This document shows positions 7,208-13,877 of a stretch of DNA of 13,877 nt, in pieces. The stretch comes from Cycloclasticus sp. (lineage in GTDB: Bacteria > Pseudomonadota > Gammaproteobacteria > Methylococcales > Cycloclasticaceae). Within the stretch, counting starts at the first letter, position 1; the number at the start of each line of letters is the position of its first letter. The DNA lies in contig JAGPVU010000088.1 of NCBI GenBank assembly GCA_018066825.1, positions 1 through 13,877 on the forward strand, written 5' to 3'. A program made the position numbers and the translations under genes. Under the pieces are notes generated by a model. The model saw only the letters and a list, made by a program, of their open reading frames with translations, was not told where the DNA came from and ran no database searches.

Positions 7208-7243
7208 ATTAAACGAAGATTAACCCTAAACTAAGGTTTAATA

Positions 7244-7723
7244 ATGAATATTAATGCAACCCTGATAGGCCAAACGATAGCTTTTTTTATCTTCGTTTGG
7301 TTCTGCATGAAGTACGTATGGCCACCGCTGATGGCGGCCATGGAAGAAAGAAAAAAGACCATAGCCGAAGGTTTGGCTGCTGGTGAGCGTGGCCAAAAAG
7401 AACAAGAATTAGCTGAGAAAAGGGCTAAGGAAGTGTTACACGAGGCACGTTCAGAAGCATCGGATATTATTAATCTAGCCAATGTAAGGGCTGGAGAAAT
7501 GGTGGAAGAAGCTAAAAACAAGGCTTTAGAAGAAGCAGCTAAGGTTAAAAAAGGTGCTGAAGGCGATATTGCCCAACAAGTAGCAAGCGCAAAAGAAGTG
7601 CTGCGTGGACAGGTATCTACCTTGGCAATAACCGCTGCAGAACAAATTCTTAAAAGCGAAATTGACGCGTCAAAACATAAGGCGATGATTGATAAGATCA
7701 GCAGTCAATTGGGCGTAGCCTAA
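7244..7723 (+). CDS. atpF: F1Fo ATP synthase subunit b
   Basis: This is the peripheral stalk subunit that dimerises to hold F1 against Fo. The 159-residue protein (E. coli 156) begins with a membrane helix (about residues 5-27) ending in the conserved CMKYVWPPLMAAMEER block. The rest is a long, charged, Ala-rich right-handed coiled-coil region (about 30-150) without prolines. The ATG has AAGG at 7233-7236 as Shine-Dalgarno. Its TAA overlaps the atpH ATG by one base (TAATG), so the two are translationally coupled. There is a single b gene, as expected in gammaproteobacteria, and no b' gene. Confidence 0.97.
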   Translation: MNINATLIGQTIAFFIFVWFCMKYVWPPLMAAMEERKKTIAEGLAAGERGQKEQELAEKRAKEVLHEARSEASDIINLANVRAGEMVEEAKNKALEEAAKVKKGAEGDIAQQVASAKEVLRGQVSTLAITAAEQILKSEIDASKHKAMIDKISSQLGVA

Positions 7724-8256
7724 TGGCCGAGTTAGCAGCGTTGGCAAGACCTTATGCCGAAGCCGTTTTTTTAATGGCGGAAGAGAAGGGTCAAATTGAC
7801 AACTGGTCAGACGCGCTTAGTTTTTTAGGGCAAGTGACTTCAGACGAGCTTTTACAAAAGATTTTAAATAATCCAAAAGTATCGAAAGAAGCGTTGCAAG
7901 GCGCCATGTTAGATATTTGTGACCAACAAATAAGTGATGAAGGCTTAAATTTAGTCAAGTTATTGATTAAAAATAACCGCTTGCAACTGGCAGCAGAAAT
8001 CGCTGAGCAATACGAGATTAAAAAAGCCAAAAAACTTGGCTTGCTTGATGTCAGTGTGACAGCAGCATTTGCAATGTCTGATGCAGAACAGCAAGCGCTA
8101 TCAGCATCGTTGTCTAAATCATTTGGTAAACAAGTAAAAATTAGCGTTAAAGAGGACGTAAGCTTAATCGGCGGCATGATAATTCGTGCGGGCGATAAAG
8201 TGATAGACGGCTCTTTGAGTGGACAGATTCAACAATTAGCTAAACAGCTAAAATAG
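7723..8256 (+). CDS. atpH: F1Fo ATP synthase subunit delta
   Basis: This subunit connects the top of the alpha3-beta3 head to the b dimer. The protein has 177 residues, the same as E. coli delta. The N-terminal helical domain starts with LARPYAEAVFLMAEE (about 7-21), the family signature. The C-terminal domain ends with the conserved SLIGGMIIRAGDKVIDGSLSG block (about 147-167). Translation is coupled to atpF through a TAATG overlap. The gene is followed after 14 bases by atpA, whose Shine-Dalgarno AAAGG is at 8258-8262. Nothing is unusual in it. Confidence 0.97.
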   Translation: MAELAALARPYAEAVFLMAEEKGQIDNWSDALSFLGQVTSDELLQKILNNPKVSKEALQGAMLDICDQQISDEGLNLVKLLIKNNRLQLAAEIAEQYEIKKAKKLGLLDVSVTAAFAMSDAEQQALSASLSKSFGKQVKISVKEDVSLIGGMIIRAGDKVIDGSLSGQIQQLAKQLK

Positions 8257-8270
8257 CAAAGGTAAAAACC

Positions 8271-9812
8271 ATGCAATTAAATCCATCCGAGATAAGTGAT
8301 CTTATCAAGAAAAAAATCGAAAACTTCGATGCAGACGTTGAAGCGAAATCAGAAGGCACCATCGTCTCATTAACAGACGGTATTGCACGAGTTCATGGCT
8401 TATCAGATGCCATGCAAGGTGAAATGCTAGAGTTCCCAGGTGGAACATTTGGTATGGCGCTTAACTTAGAAAGGGATTCAGTGGGTGTTGTAATCATGGG
8501 TTCCTACCTGCATCTTTCAGAAGGCGACAGTGTCAAATGTACCGGCCGTATTTTGGAAGTGCCAACCGGTGAAGCTTTACTTGGTCGTGTTGTTGATGCG
8601 CTTGGTGTTCCTGTTGATGGTAAAGGTGCCATTGACGCTGAATCATCATCACCGGTAGAACGTATAGCACCGGGTGTTATTGCTCGCCAATCAGTTGATG
8701 AGCCAGTGCAAACGGGTCTTAAATCAATTGACGCAATGATCCCACTGGGCCGTGGCCAACGTGAGTTGATTATTGGCGATAGACAAACAGGTAAAACAGC
8801 GATTGCGATTGACGCTATTATCAACCAAAAAAATACAGGCATTAAGTGTATTTATGTTGCGATTGGTCAAAAACAGTCATCTATTGCAAACGTAGTAAGA
8901 AAGTTAGAAGAGCACGGCGCAATGGATCATACGATCGTTGTGAATGCGGGTGCAGCTGACTCACCAGCGCTGCAATTTATTGCACCGTACGCGGGTTGTG
9001 CAATGGGTGAATACTTTCGTGATAAAGGCGAAGATGCACTGATCATTTATGATGATTTAACCAAGCAAGCGTGGGCATACCGTCAGATTTCTTTATTACT
9101 ACGTCGTCCTCCAGGACGTGAAGCGTATCCAGGTGACGTTTTTTATCTTCATTCAAGACTGCTAGAAAGAGCCTCAAGAATTAATGTGGCTGAAGTGGAA
9201 AAGCTCACCAATGGTAAAGTAAAAGGTAAGACAGGTTCGTTAACTGCATTGCCTATTATTGAAACGCAAGCAGGTGACGTATCAGCATTCGTACCAACGA
9301 ACGTTATTTCGATTACTGATGGTCAGATTTTCTTAGAAACTGATTTGTTCAACGCGGGCATCCGCCCGGCTGTGAACGCGGGTTTATCGGTGTCACGAGT
9401 CGGTGGTGCAGCGCAAACTAAAGCCATTAAAAAACTAGGCGGCGGTACGCGTCTTGATTTGGCTCAATATCGTGAATTGGCGGCCTTTGCTCAGTTCGCA
9501 TCAGATTTGGATGCGGCGACAAAAGCACAAATTGACCGTGGTATCCGTGTGACAGAATTAATGAAGCAAAACCAATATGCGCCATTAAGTGTTCCACAAA
9601 TGGCGATCTCGTTATTTGCTGCCAATGAAGGCTTTATCGATGACCTTGATGTAGAAAAAGTGCTGCCGTTTGAAGGCGCATTACATAGCTACATGGAAAG
9701 AGAAAAAGCAGAGTTAGTGTCGTCTATCGGCCCAGAAGGTAATTACAACGACGACATCATTGCTGAATTGAGAGCATCTATAGAAGAGTTTAAAAAGACT
9801 CAAACCTGGTAA
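8271..9812 (+). CDS. atpA: F1Fo ATP synthase subunit alpha
   Basis: This is the non-catalytic nucleotide-binding subunit of the F1 head, three copies per enzyme. The protein has 513 residues, identical in length to E. coli alpha. The N-terminal beta barrel is at about 25-95. The P-loop GDRQTGKT is at residues 169-176. The arginine finger that reaches into the beta active site is Arg376 in SVSRVGGAAQTK, the same number as in E. coli. The C-terminal helical domain begins around 380. Codon choice is biased to GGT, CGT and GAA as in highly expressed genes. It is spaced 12 bases from atpG. The identification is certain. Confidence 0.99.
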   Translation: MQLNPSEISDLIKKKIENFDADVEAKSEGTIVSLTDGIARVHGLSDAMQGEMLEFPGGTFGMALNLERDSVGVVIMGSYLHLSEGDSVKCTGRILEVPTGEALLGRVVDALGVPVDGKGAIDAESSSPVERIAPGVIARQSVDEPVQTGLKSIDAMIPLGRGQRELIIGDRQTGKTAIAIDAIINQKNTGIKCIYVAIGQKQSSIANVVRKLEEHGAMDHTIVVNAGAADSPALQFIAPYAGCAMGEYFRDKGEDALIIYDDLTKQAWAYRQISLLLRRPPGREAYPGDVFYLHSRLLERASRINVAEVEKLTNGKVKGKTGSLTALPIIETQAGDVSAFVPTNVISITDGQIFLETDLFNAGIRPAVNAGLSVSRVGGAAQTKAIKKLGGGTRLDLAQYRELAAFAQFASDLDAATKAQIDRGIRVTELMKQNQYAPLSVPQMAISLFAANEGFIDDLDVEKVLPFEGALHSYMEREKAELVSSIGPEGNYNDDIIAELRASIEEFKKTQTW

Positions 9813-9824
9813 GCGAGAAAAGCT

Positions 9825-10688
9825 ATGGCAGTCGGAAAAGAGATAAAAACCAAAATCGCTAGCGTAAAAAGCACGCAGAAAATTACTCGCGCGATGGAAA
9901 TGGTTGCTGCAAGTAAGATGCGCAAAACGCAGGAGCGCGTGTTAGCTGCTCGGCCTTATGCCAAGAAGATGAGCCAAGTCATACGTCATCTTGCACAAGC
10001 GAATTCTGAATATAAACATGCTTATTTGAATGAAAGGGACGTGAAACGAGTAGGTATTATTCTTATTAGCAGTGATCGGGGTTTATGTGGTGGTTTGAAC
10101 TCGAACTTATTTCGTAAGTTTGTTGGACAGCTAAAGAAATGGGATGCCGAGGGTATTGAGATATCAATGGCATCGATCGGTTCAAAAGGCCAAGGATTTT
10201 TGGGTCGATTAGGTGGTGAAGTGCTGGGTACGGTAACGCACCTGGGTGAAACACCGTCTATTGACGACATTATTGGTGTTGTCACTACCATGCTAACAGC
10301 CTATGACGAAGGCAAGATTGATCGTTTTTACATAGCCCATAATGACTATGTCAACACAATGACCCAATCGCCAGAAATCGTACAGTTGTTGCCTGTTCAT
10401 ACCGAAGAGTTAGAAGACGAGCTAACGCATCATTGGGATTATATCTACGAGCCGGATGCGAAAGAGGTGTTGGACCAACTGTTGATACGTTACATTGAAT
10501 CACTTGTTTACCAAGGTGTACTAGAGAACAATGCGTGTGAACAAGCAGCTCGAATGGTGGCTATGAAAAGCGCCTCTGACAATGCAGGTTCTTTAATTGA
10601 TGAATTGCAGCTAATTTATAACAAAGCGAGACAAGCATCCATTACGCAAGAACTGTCAGAAATTGTTGCAGGTGCGGCAGCGGTATAA
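9825..10688 (+). CDS. atpG: F1Fo ATP synthase subunit gamma
   Basis: This is the central rotor shaft of F1. The 287-residue protein matches E. coli gamma in length. The N-terminal coiled-coil helix has the hallmark KIASVKSTQKITRAMEMVAA (about 10-29) and the SKMRKTQERV continuation. The Rossmann-like middle includes SSDRGLCGGLN (about 82-92). The C-terminal helix is marked by ENNACEQAARMVAMKSASDNA (about 240-260) and ends near the tip that inserts into alpha3-beta3. One copy per enzyme is needed, against three of beta, and the gap to atpD is unusually long (158 bp) and structured. The start ATG has only a weak GCGAGA upstream. Confidence 0.98.
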   Translation: MAVGKEIKTKIASVKSTQKITRAMEMVAASKMRKTQERVLAARPYAKKMSQVIRHLAQANSEYKHAYLNERDVKRVGIILISSDRGLCGGLNSNLFRKFVGQLKKWDAEGIEISMASIGSKGQGFLGRLGGEVLGTVTHLGETPSIDDIIGVVTTMLTAYDEGKIDRFYIAHNDYVNTMTQSPEIVQLLPVHTEELEDELTHHWDYIYEPDAKEVLDQLLIRYIESLVYQGVLENNACEQAARMVAMKSASDNAGSLIDELQLIYNKARQASITQELSEIVAGAAAV

Positions 10689-10707
10689 AGTTGAGTTAAG
10701 TAGAAAG

Positions 10708-10734
10708 GTTTTATCTTCCAATTCAGGATAAAAC
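10708..10734 (+). repeat. Inverted repeat 1 (hairpin overlapping a candidate Shine-Dalgarno)
   Basis: The arms GTTTTATCTT (10708-10717) and AGGATAAAAC (10725-10734) pair with one G-U and a 7-nt loop. The right arm contains AGGA at 10725-10728, which is placed eight bases before the ATG of the small reading frame at 10737. The stem is AU-rich and of modest strength. Confidence 0.6.
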
Positions 10735-10735
10735 G

Positions 10736-10752
10736 TATGCCCTATGGGCATA
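10736..10752 (+). repeat. Inverted repeat 2
   Basis: TATGCCC (10736-10742) and GGGCATA (10746-10752) form a perfect 7-bp stem around TAT, followed by AAAA. The left arm contains the ATG of the small reading frame. Its layout closely resembles the repeat at 10792-10810. Confidence 0.7.
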
Positions 10753-10823
10753 AAACCAAATTAAGTAAAGAAGCATTAGCTTCAATGAGACTTATGGTCT
10801 GTGACCATAAAAAAGAATTTTAA
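10737..10823 (+). CDS. Candidate 28-codon small ORF upstream of atpD
   Basis: A reading frame of 28 codons begins at ATG 10737 and ends at TAA 10821-10823, 23 bases before the atpD ATG. AGGA at 10725-10728 is eight bases upstream, a good Shine-Dalgarno spacing. The peptide begins MPYGHKTKLSKEAL and ends MVCDHKKEF. It is basic and hydrophilic, with no membrane segment or signal peptide and no family that I recognise. Hairpins 2, 3 and 4 all lie within it, and its Shine-Dalgarno is in hairpin 1. If translated, it could act as a leader peptide whose translation opens the structure ahead of atpD. A frame of this length could also arise by chance in AT-rich sequence. Confidence 0.3.
   Translation: MPYGHKTKLSKEALASMRLMVCDHKKEF
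10770..10783 (+). repeat. Inverted repeat 3
   Basis: GAAGC (10770-10774) and GCTTC (10779-10783) form a 5-bp stem around ATTA. It is short and could be coincidental, but it lies between the two stronger related hairpins. Confidence 0.4.
10792..10810 (+). repeat. Inverted repeat 4
   Basis: TTATGGTC (10792-10799) and GACCATAA (10803-10810) form a perfect 8-bp stem around TGT, followed by AAAA. It shares the pattern TATG-NNC-TNT-GNN-CATAAAA with repeat 2. The stem bases differ between the two but remain paired. Confidence 0.7.
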
Positions 10824-10846
10824 ATTAAGACTATTGAGGAACTGAT

Positions 10847-12241
10847 ATGAGCTCAGGTGTTATCGTTCAAATTATTGGCGCGGTTGTTGACGTGGAATTT
10901 CCACGTGATTCAATACCCAAAGTATATGACGCACTTCGCGTTGCAGATGTTGACTTAACGTTAGAAGTACAACAGCAAATTGGCGACGGTGTCGTTCGTT
11001 GTATTGCGATGGGTACAACAGATGGCGTTAAACGTGGCTTGGAAGTAAGCAACACAGGCGATACGATTCAAGTACCGGTAGGCACTAAAACACTAGGGCG
11101 TATCATGAACGTACTCGGTGAGCCTATTGATGAAAAAGGGCCTATTGGTGAAGAAGAGCGTTGGGGTATTCATCGCAAAGCGCCTACCTATGAAGAACAA
11201 GCGGCATCAAACGAAATTCTTGAAACCGGCATTAAAGTGATCGACTTAGTTTGTCCGTTTGCTAAAGGTGGTAAAGTCGGTTTGTTTGGTGGTGCCGGTG
11301 TTGGTAAAACCGTTAACATGATGGAATTAATTCGTAACATCGCGATCGAACATAGCGGCTACTCAGTATTTGCTGGTGTGGGCGAACGTACTCGTGAAGG
11401 GAATGATTTCTATCATGAAATGACCGATTCAAACGTTATTGATAAGGTATCATTGGTTTACGGGCAGATGAATGAGCCTCCAGGAAACAGGCTACGTGTT
11501 GCACTAACTGGACTAACCATGGCGGAAAAATTCCGTGCTGACGGTAATGATGTATTATTATTTATTGATAATATATACCGTTATACCTTAGCTGGGACAG
11601 AAGTATCTGCGCTATTAGGCCGTATGCCTTCGGCTGTTGGTTACCAACCTAACCTTGCTGAAGAAATGGGTGTTTTCCAAGAACGTATTACATCAACGCG
11701 TGAAGGATCAATTACCTCAATCCAAGCAGTATATGTCCCTGCAGATGATTTGACCGATCCATCACCTGCAACGACATTTGCTCACTTGGACGCAACAGTT
11801 GTGTTGTCACGTCAAATTGCTGAACTGGGTATTTACCCTGCTATTGATCCATTAGATTCAACTAGCCGTCAGTTAGATCCTTTAGTTATCGGTGATGAGC
11901 ACTACAAAGTAGCGCGTGATGTACAAGGTACTTTGCAGCGTTATAAAGAGTTACGTGACATTATTGCTATTTTAGGCATGGATGAATTATCAGAAGAAGA
12001 TAAATTAGCCGTTTCTAGAGCGCGTAAAATTCAACGTTTCTTGTCGCAGCCTTTCTTTGTTGCTGAAGTATTTACTGGTTCACCGGGTAAATATGTATCA
12101 CTTAAAGATACGATTACAGGCTTTAAAGGCATCATCAATGGCGAATATGATCATATTCCAGAGCAAGCCTTTTATATGACTGGCACCATTGACGAAGTGA
12201 TTGAGAAAGCCGCAAAAGCTAAAGCCAAAGCCGCCGCCTAA
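10847..12241 (+). CDS. atpD: F1Fo ATP synthase subunit beta
   Basis: This is the catalytic subunit of F1, three copies per enzyme. The protein has 464 residues (E. coli 460). The N-terminal barrel runs to about residue 75. The P-loop GGAGVGKT is at 148-155 with Lys154 and Thr155. The catalytic glutamate and adjacent arginine are Glu180 and Arg181 in GVGERTREGND. The DELSEED loop that pushes on gamma is complete at 379-385. The C-terminus is extended by a Lys/Ala-rich tail (KAAKAKAKAAA). GAGGA at 10836-10840 is a good ribosome binding site, six bases from the ATG. Codon use is typical of a highly expressed gene. Its upstream gap is unusually long and structured. Confidence 0.99.
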   Translation: MSSGVIVQIIGAVVDVEFPRDSIPKVYDALRVADVDLTLEVQQQIGDGVVRCIAMGTTDGVKRGLEVSNTGDTIQVPVGTKTLGRIMNVLGEPIDEKGPIGEEERWGIHRKAPTYEEQAASNEILETGIKVIDLVCPFAKGGKVGLFGGAGVGKTVNMMELIRNIAIEHSGYSVFAGVGERTREGNDFYHEMTDSNVIDKVSLVYGQMNEPPGNRLRVALTGLTMAEKFRADGNDVLLFIDNIYRYTLAGTEVSALLGRMPSAVGYQPNLAEEMGVFQERITSTREGSITSIQAVYVPADDLTDPSPATTFAHLDATVVLSRQIAELGIYPAIDPLDSTSRQLDPLVIGDEHYKVARDVQGTLQRYKELRDIIAILGMDELSEEDKLAVSRARKIQRFLSQPFFVAEVFTGSPGKYVSLKDTITGFKGIINGEYDHIPEQAFYMTGTIDEVIEKAAKAKAKAAA

Positions 12242-12256
12242 CCCAAAGGTAAAATA

Positions 12257-12673
12257 ATGAGCATGACAATCCATGTAGATATAGTAAGTGCAGAAGAAGA
12301 AATTTATTCTGGCCTTGCTGAAATGGTATACGCCCCGGGTGAATTGGGTGAGCTTGGCATAGCCCCTCGGCATGCGCCTTTAGTGACACGATTAAGACCA
12401 GGCGAAATACGAGTAGACACGGGTTCAGGAGAATTAGATTTCTTTATATCAGGTGGTATTTTAGAAGTTCAACCACACGTTGTGACTGTGCTAGCAGATA
12501 CCGCAATACGGGCTAAGGATTTAGACGAGGCGAAAGCGCTCGAAGCTAAAAAGCGCGCAGAAGAGGCGCTGGCTAATAAGGCATCGGATATTGATTATGC
12601 TAAAGCACAAGCAGAATTAGTAGAGGCGGCAGCGCAATTAAGCGCAATTAGTCGGCTTAGAAAAAAGCGATAA
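12257..12673 (+). CDS. atpC: F1Fo ATP synthase subunit epsilon
   Basis: This is the small rotor subunit that binds gamma and the c-ring and can inhibit ATP hydrolysis through its C-terminal helices. The 138-residue protein (E. coli 139) has an N-terminal beta sandwich with VYAPGELGELGIAPRHAPLVT (about 24-44) and SGGILEVQPHVVTVLAD (about 69-85), the family hallmarks. The Ala/Lys/Glu-rich C-terminal helical pair spans about 92-136. AAAGG just after the atpD stop serves as ribosome binding site. It is the last gene of the operon, followed by a strong terminator. Confidence 0.98.
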   Translation: MSMTIHVDIVSAEEEIYSGLAEMVYAPGELGELGIAPRHAPLVTRLRPGEIRVDTGSGELDFFISGGILEVQPHVVTVLADTAIRAKDLDEAKALEAKKRAEEALANKASDIDYAKAQAELVEAAAQLSAISRLRKKR

Positions 12674-12694
12674 ACTCAATTGCCATAAAAAAAC

Positions 12695-12720
12695 AAACCC
12701 ACCATTAGGTGGGTTTTTTT
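12695..12720 (+). terminator. Intrinsic terminator of the atp operon
   Basis: AAACCCACC (12695-12703) pairs perfectly with GGTGGGTTT (12708-12716) around an ATTA loop. The T-run is 12714-12720. It begins 21 bases after the atpC stop codon. The form is a classic rho-independent terminator on the plus strand. The A-run upstream of the stem (12687-12693) also makes it partly bidirectional. Confidence 0.93.
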
Positions 12721-12750
12721 ATACCTGTTAAACTAAGTAAATTAATAGTA

Positions 12751-13877
12751 ATGTTAAAAAAAATGGATGTAAAAACAATAATACTTGCCGCCGGACAAGG
12801 CACAAGAATGAAATCTAATACGGCGAAGGTACTGCATAAAATTGCTGGCAAGCCGATGCTTCAGTGGGTGGTAGATACGGCTGAGCAGCTCGATAGCCAG
12901 ACGGTTATTGTCTATGGACACGATGCGGAGCAAGTCAAAAAAACAACAACAGGCAGCAACATACGTTGGGTAGAACAGAAACAACAGTTGGGTACTGGGC
13001 ACGCGGTGCAACAAGCAATAGATGAACTATCTGATGAAGATCATGTGTTAATTCTATACGCCGATGTGCCGCTCATCACGAGAGCAACATTGGCTAGGAT
13101 GCTTGCCGTTTTGGACAATAACACAATGTCTTTATTGACGGTTAAGTTAAACAACGCAACGGGTTATGGGCGTATTGTTCGAGACAACGGTTGTGTGGTA
13201 AAAATTGTCGAGCAAAAAGACGCCACGCAAGAGCAACTACAGATATCAGAAGTTAATACCGGGATTATGGCGATCAAAGGACGTCATTTAATCAGCTGTT
13301 TATCGAAGCTAAACAATAATAATGCACAAAAAGAATACTATTTAACCGATATTATTGAAATGCTTGTTGAGTCAGGGGTATCGATTAATACGATTCATCC
13401 AGATAATGAGCACGAAGTACAAGGGGTTAATTCAAAATCACAACTCAATCTACTAGAGCGGTATCAGCAGCGTATTATTGCAGAGGGCTTAATGGAGCAA
13501 GGCGTCACAGTGGCCGATGCTAACCGCATAGATGTAAGGGGTGAGCTTGTTATAAACGGAATGGATGTTTTTATCGATTGCAATGTGATTTTTGAAGGCA
13601 AGGTGACGCTAGGTTCAGGCGTTAGCATTGGCGCAAATTGCGTGATTAAAAACACGCAGATTGATGACCATGCACAAATTTTCTCTCATAGTGTATTAGA
13701 GCAGTGCAGTGTGGGCAAAAAAACGAAAGTCGGTCCATTTGCTCGGATACGACCAGACACCGTGTTGGGGGACAACAGCCAAGTGGGGAATTTTGTTGAG
13801 GTTAAAAAAACAAATTTAGGTAAGGGCTCTAAAATAAATCACCTGAGTTATATCGGCGACGCTGAAGTAGGCAAACG
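12751..13877 (+). CDS. glmU: Bifunctional GlmU, UDP-GlcNAc synthesis (partial, 3' end beyond window)
   Basis: GlmU acetylates glucosamine-1-phosphate and then uridylylates the product to UDP-N-acetylglucosamine, a precursor of peptidoglycan and lipopolysaccharide. About 375 codons are present of the usual 455 or so. The N-terminal uridyltransferase domain shows LAAGQGTRM (12-20), QLGTGHA, YADVPLI with metal ligand Asp105, TGYGRI, and EVQGVN with the second metal-binding Asn. The C-terminal left-handed beta-helix acetyltransferase domain begins near 250 and includes the catalytic His in NHLSYIGDAE. The start at 12751 gives MLKKMDVKTIILAAG, parallel to E. coli, and keeps Asp105 numbering. ATG 12763 is an alternative. 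No clear Shine-Dalgarno precedes either start. TGTTAAACT at 12726-12734 is a possible extended -10. YADVP replaces YGDVP of E. coli. Confidence 0.96.
   Translation, partial: MLKKMDVKTIILAAGQGTRMKSNTAKVLHKIAGKPMLQWVVDTAEQLDSQTVIVYGHDAEQVKKTTTGSNIRWVEQKQQLGTGHAVQQAIDELSDEDHVLILYADVPLITRATLARMLAVLDNNTMSLLTVKLNNATGYGRIVRDNGCVVKIVEQKDATQEQLQISEVNTGIMAIKGRHLISCLSKLNNNNAQKEYYLTDIIEMLVESGVSINTIHPDNEHEVQGVNSKSQLNLLERYQQRIIAEGLMEQGVTVADANRIDVRGELVINGMDVFIDCNVIFEGKVTLGSGVSIGANCVIKNTQIDDHAQIFSHSVLEQCSVGKKTKVGPFARIRPDTVLGDNSQVGNFVEVKKTNLGKGSKINHLSYIGDAEVGK

Larger units (their letters stand above)
10689..10846 (+). promoter_or_regulatory. Structured atpG-atpD intercistronic region
   Basis: This is the only long non-coding stretch within the operon. 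It holds four inverted repeats in series: 10708-10734 (10-bp stem with one G-U, 7-nt loop), 10736-10752 (7-bp stem, TAT loop), 10770-10783 (5-bp stem, ATTA loop) and 10792-10810 (8-bp stem, TGT loop). None is followed by a T-run on the plus strand, so they are not intrinsic terminators. TTAAG recurs at 10696, 10761 and 10825, about 65 nt apart. The atpD Shine-Dalgarno GAGGA is at 10836-10840. No convincing promoter was found. It may be an RNA element controlling beta-subunit translation or mRNA stability, but that role is inferred. Confidence 0.6.

Noticed and set aside
7208..7243. Imperfect inverted repeat between atpE and atpF (AACCCTA...TAAGGTT)
   Set aside because: There is a mismatch inside a very short stem, so it is not distinguishable from chance.
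10691..10719. Possible promoter for atpDC after atpG (TTGAGT then TATCTT)
   Set aside because: The spacer is only 15 bp and the -10 is weak. No other hexamer pair in the gap has acceptable spacing.
10907..10922. CACGTG-centred sequence in atpD resembling parS
   Set aside because: Only about 11 of 16 bases match, both flanks are poor, and the codons are conserved for AtpD.
12751..13877. glmU considered as a truncated pseudogene
   Set aside because: The frame is open and all expected motifs are present up to the window edge. The missing C-terminus is due to the window ending.

Overview
This window is a chromosomal housekeeping segment from a gammaproteobacterium. The evidence is the gene order mnmG-rsmG-parA-parB-atpIBEFHAGDC-glmU, typical of pseudomonads and related marine gammaproteobacteria, together with proteins that follow the E. 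coli sequences closely. For example, the catalytic residues of MnmG, AtpA and GlmU fall at the same residue numbers as in E. coli. The genus cannot be named from sequence alone. Base composition is moderate, and the atp operon is visibly more AT-rich than mnmG. In many gammaproteobacteria this neighbourhood lies close to the replication origin, but no origin is visible here.

Layout. Positions 5-1392, minus strand: a MoxR-type AAA+ ATPase followed, through a TGATG stop/start overlap, by a GNAT acetyltransferase. A 99-bp divergent gap carries a likely mnmG promoter. Positions 1492-4011, plus strand: mnmG (tRNA wobble uridine modification) and rsmG (16S rRNA methylation), which abut. Positions 4043-5668: parA and parB (chromosome segregation), with a degenerate parS-like site at the very end of parB. 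Positions 5671-5699: a near-consensus sigma70 promoter. Positions 5735-12673: atpI, then all eight F1Fo ATP synthase subunit genes in the order a, c, b, delta, alpha, gamma, beta, epsilon. A strong intrinsic terminator follows atpC. The window ends inside glmU (cell-wall precursor UDP-GlcNAc synthesis).

How they work together. The atp genes form one operon encoding the proton-translocating ATP synthase, with AtpI as assembly helper. ParA and ParB form the segregation ATPase/CTPase pair. MnmG and RsmG act on the translation apparatus.

The unusual part is the 158-bp gap between atpG and atpD, the only sizeable non-coding stretch inside the operon. It holds four consecutive inverted repeats. 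Two of these look like diverged copies whose stems differ by compensatory changes. It also holds a 28-codon small reading frame with a well-spaced Shine-Dalgarno sequence. The Shine-Dalgarno lies in one hairpin and the start codon in the next. This is the best candidate here for an undescribed element, possibly a leader controlling production of the beta subunit. No mobile element, CRISPR array, tRNA or rRNA was seen, and no stretch over 300 bases lacks a gene.
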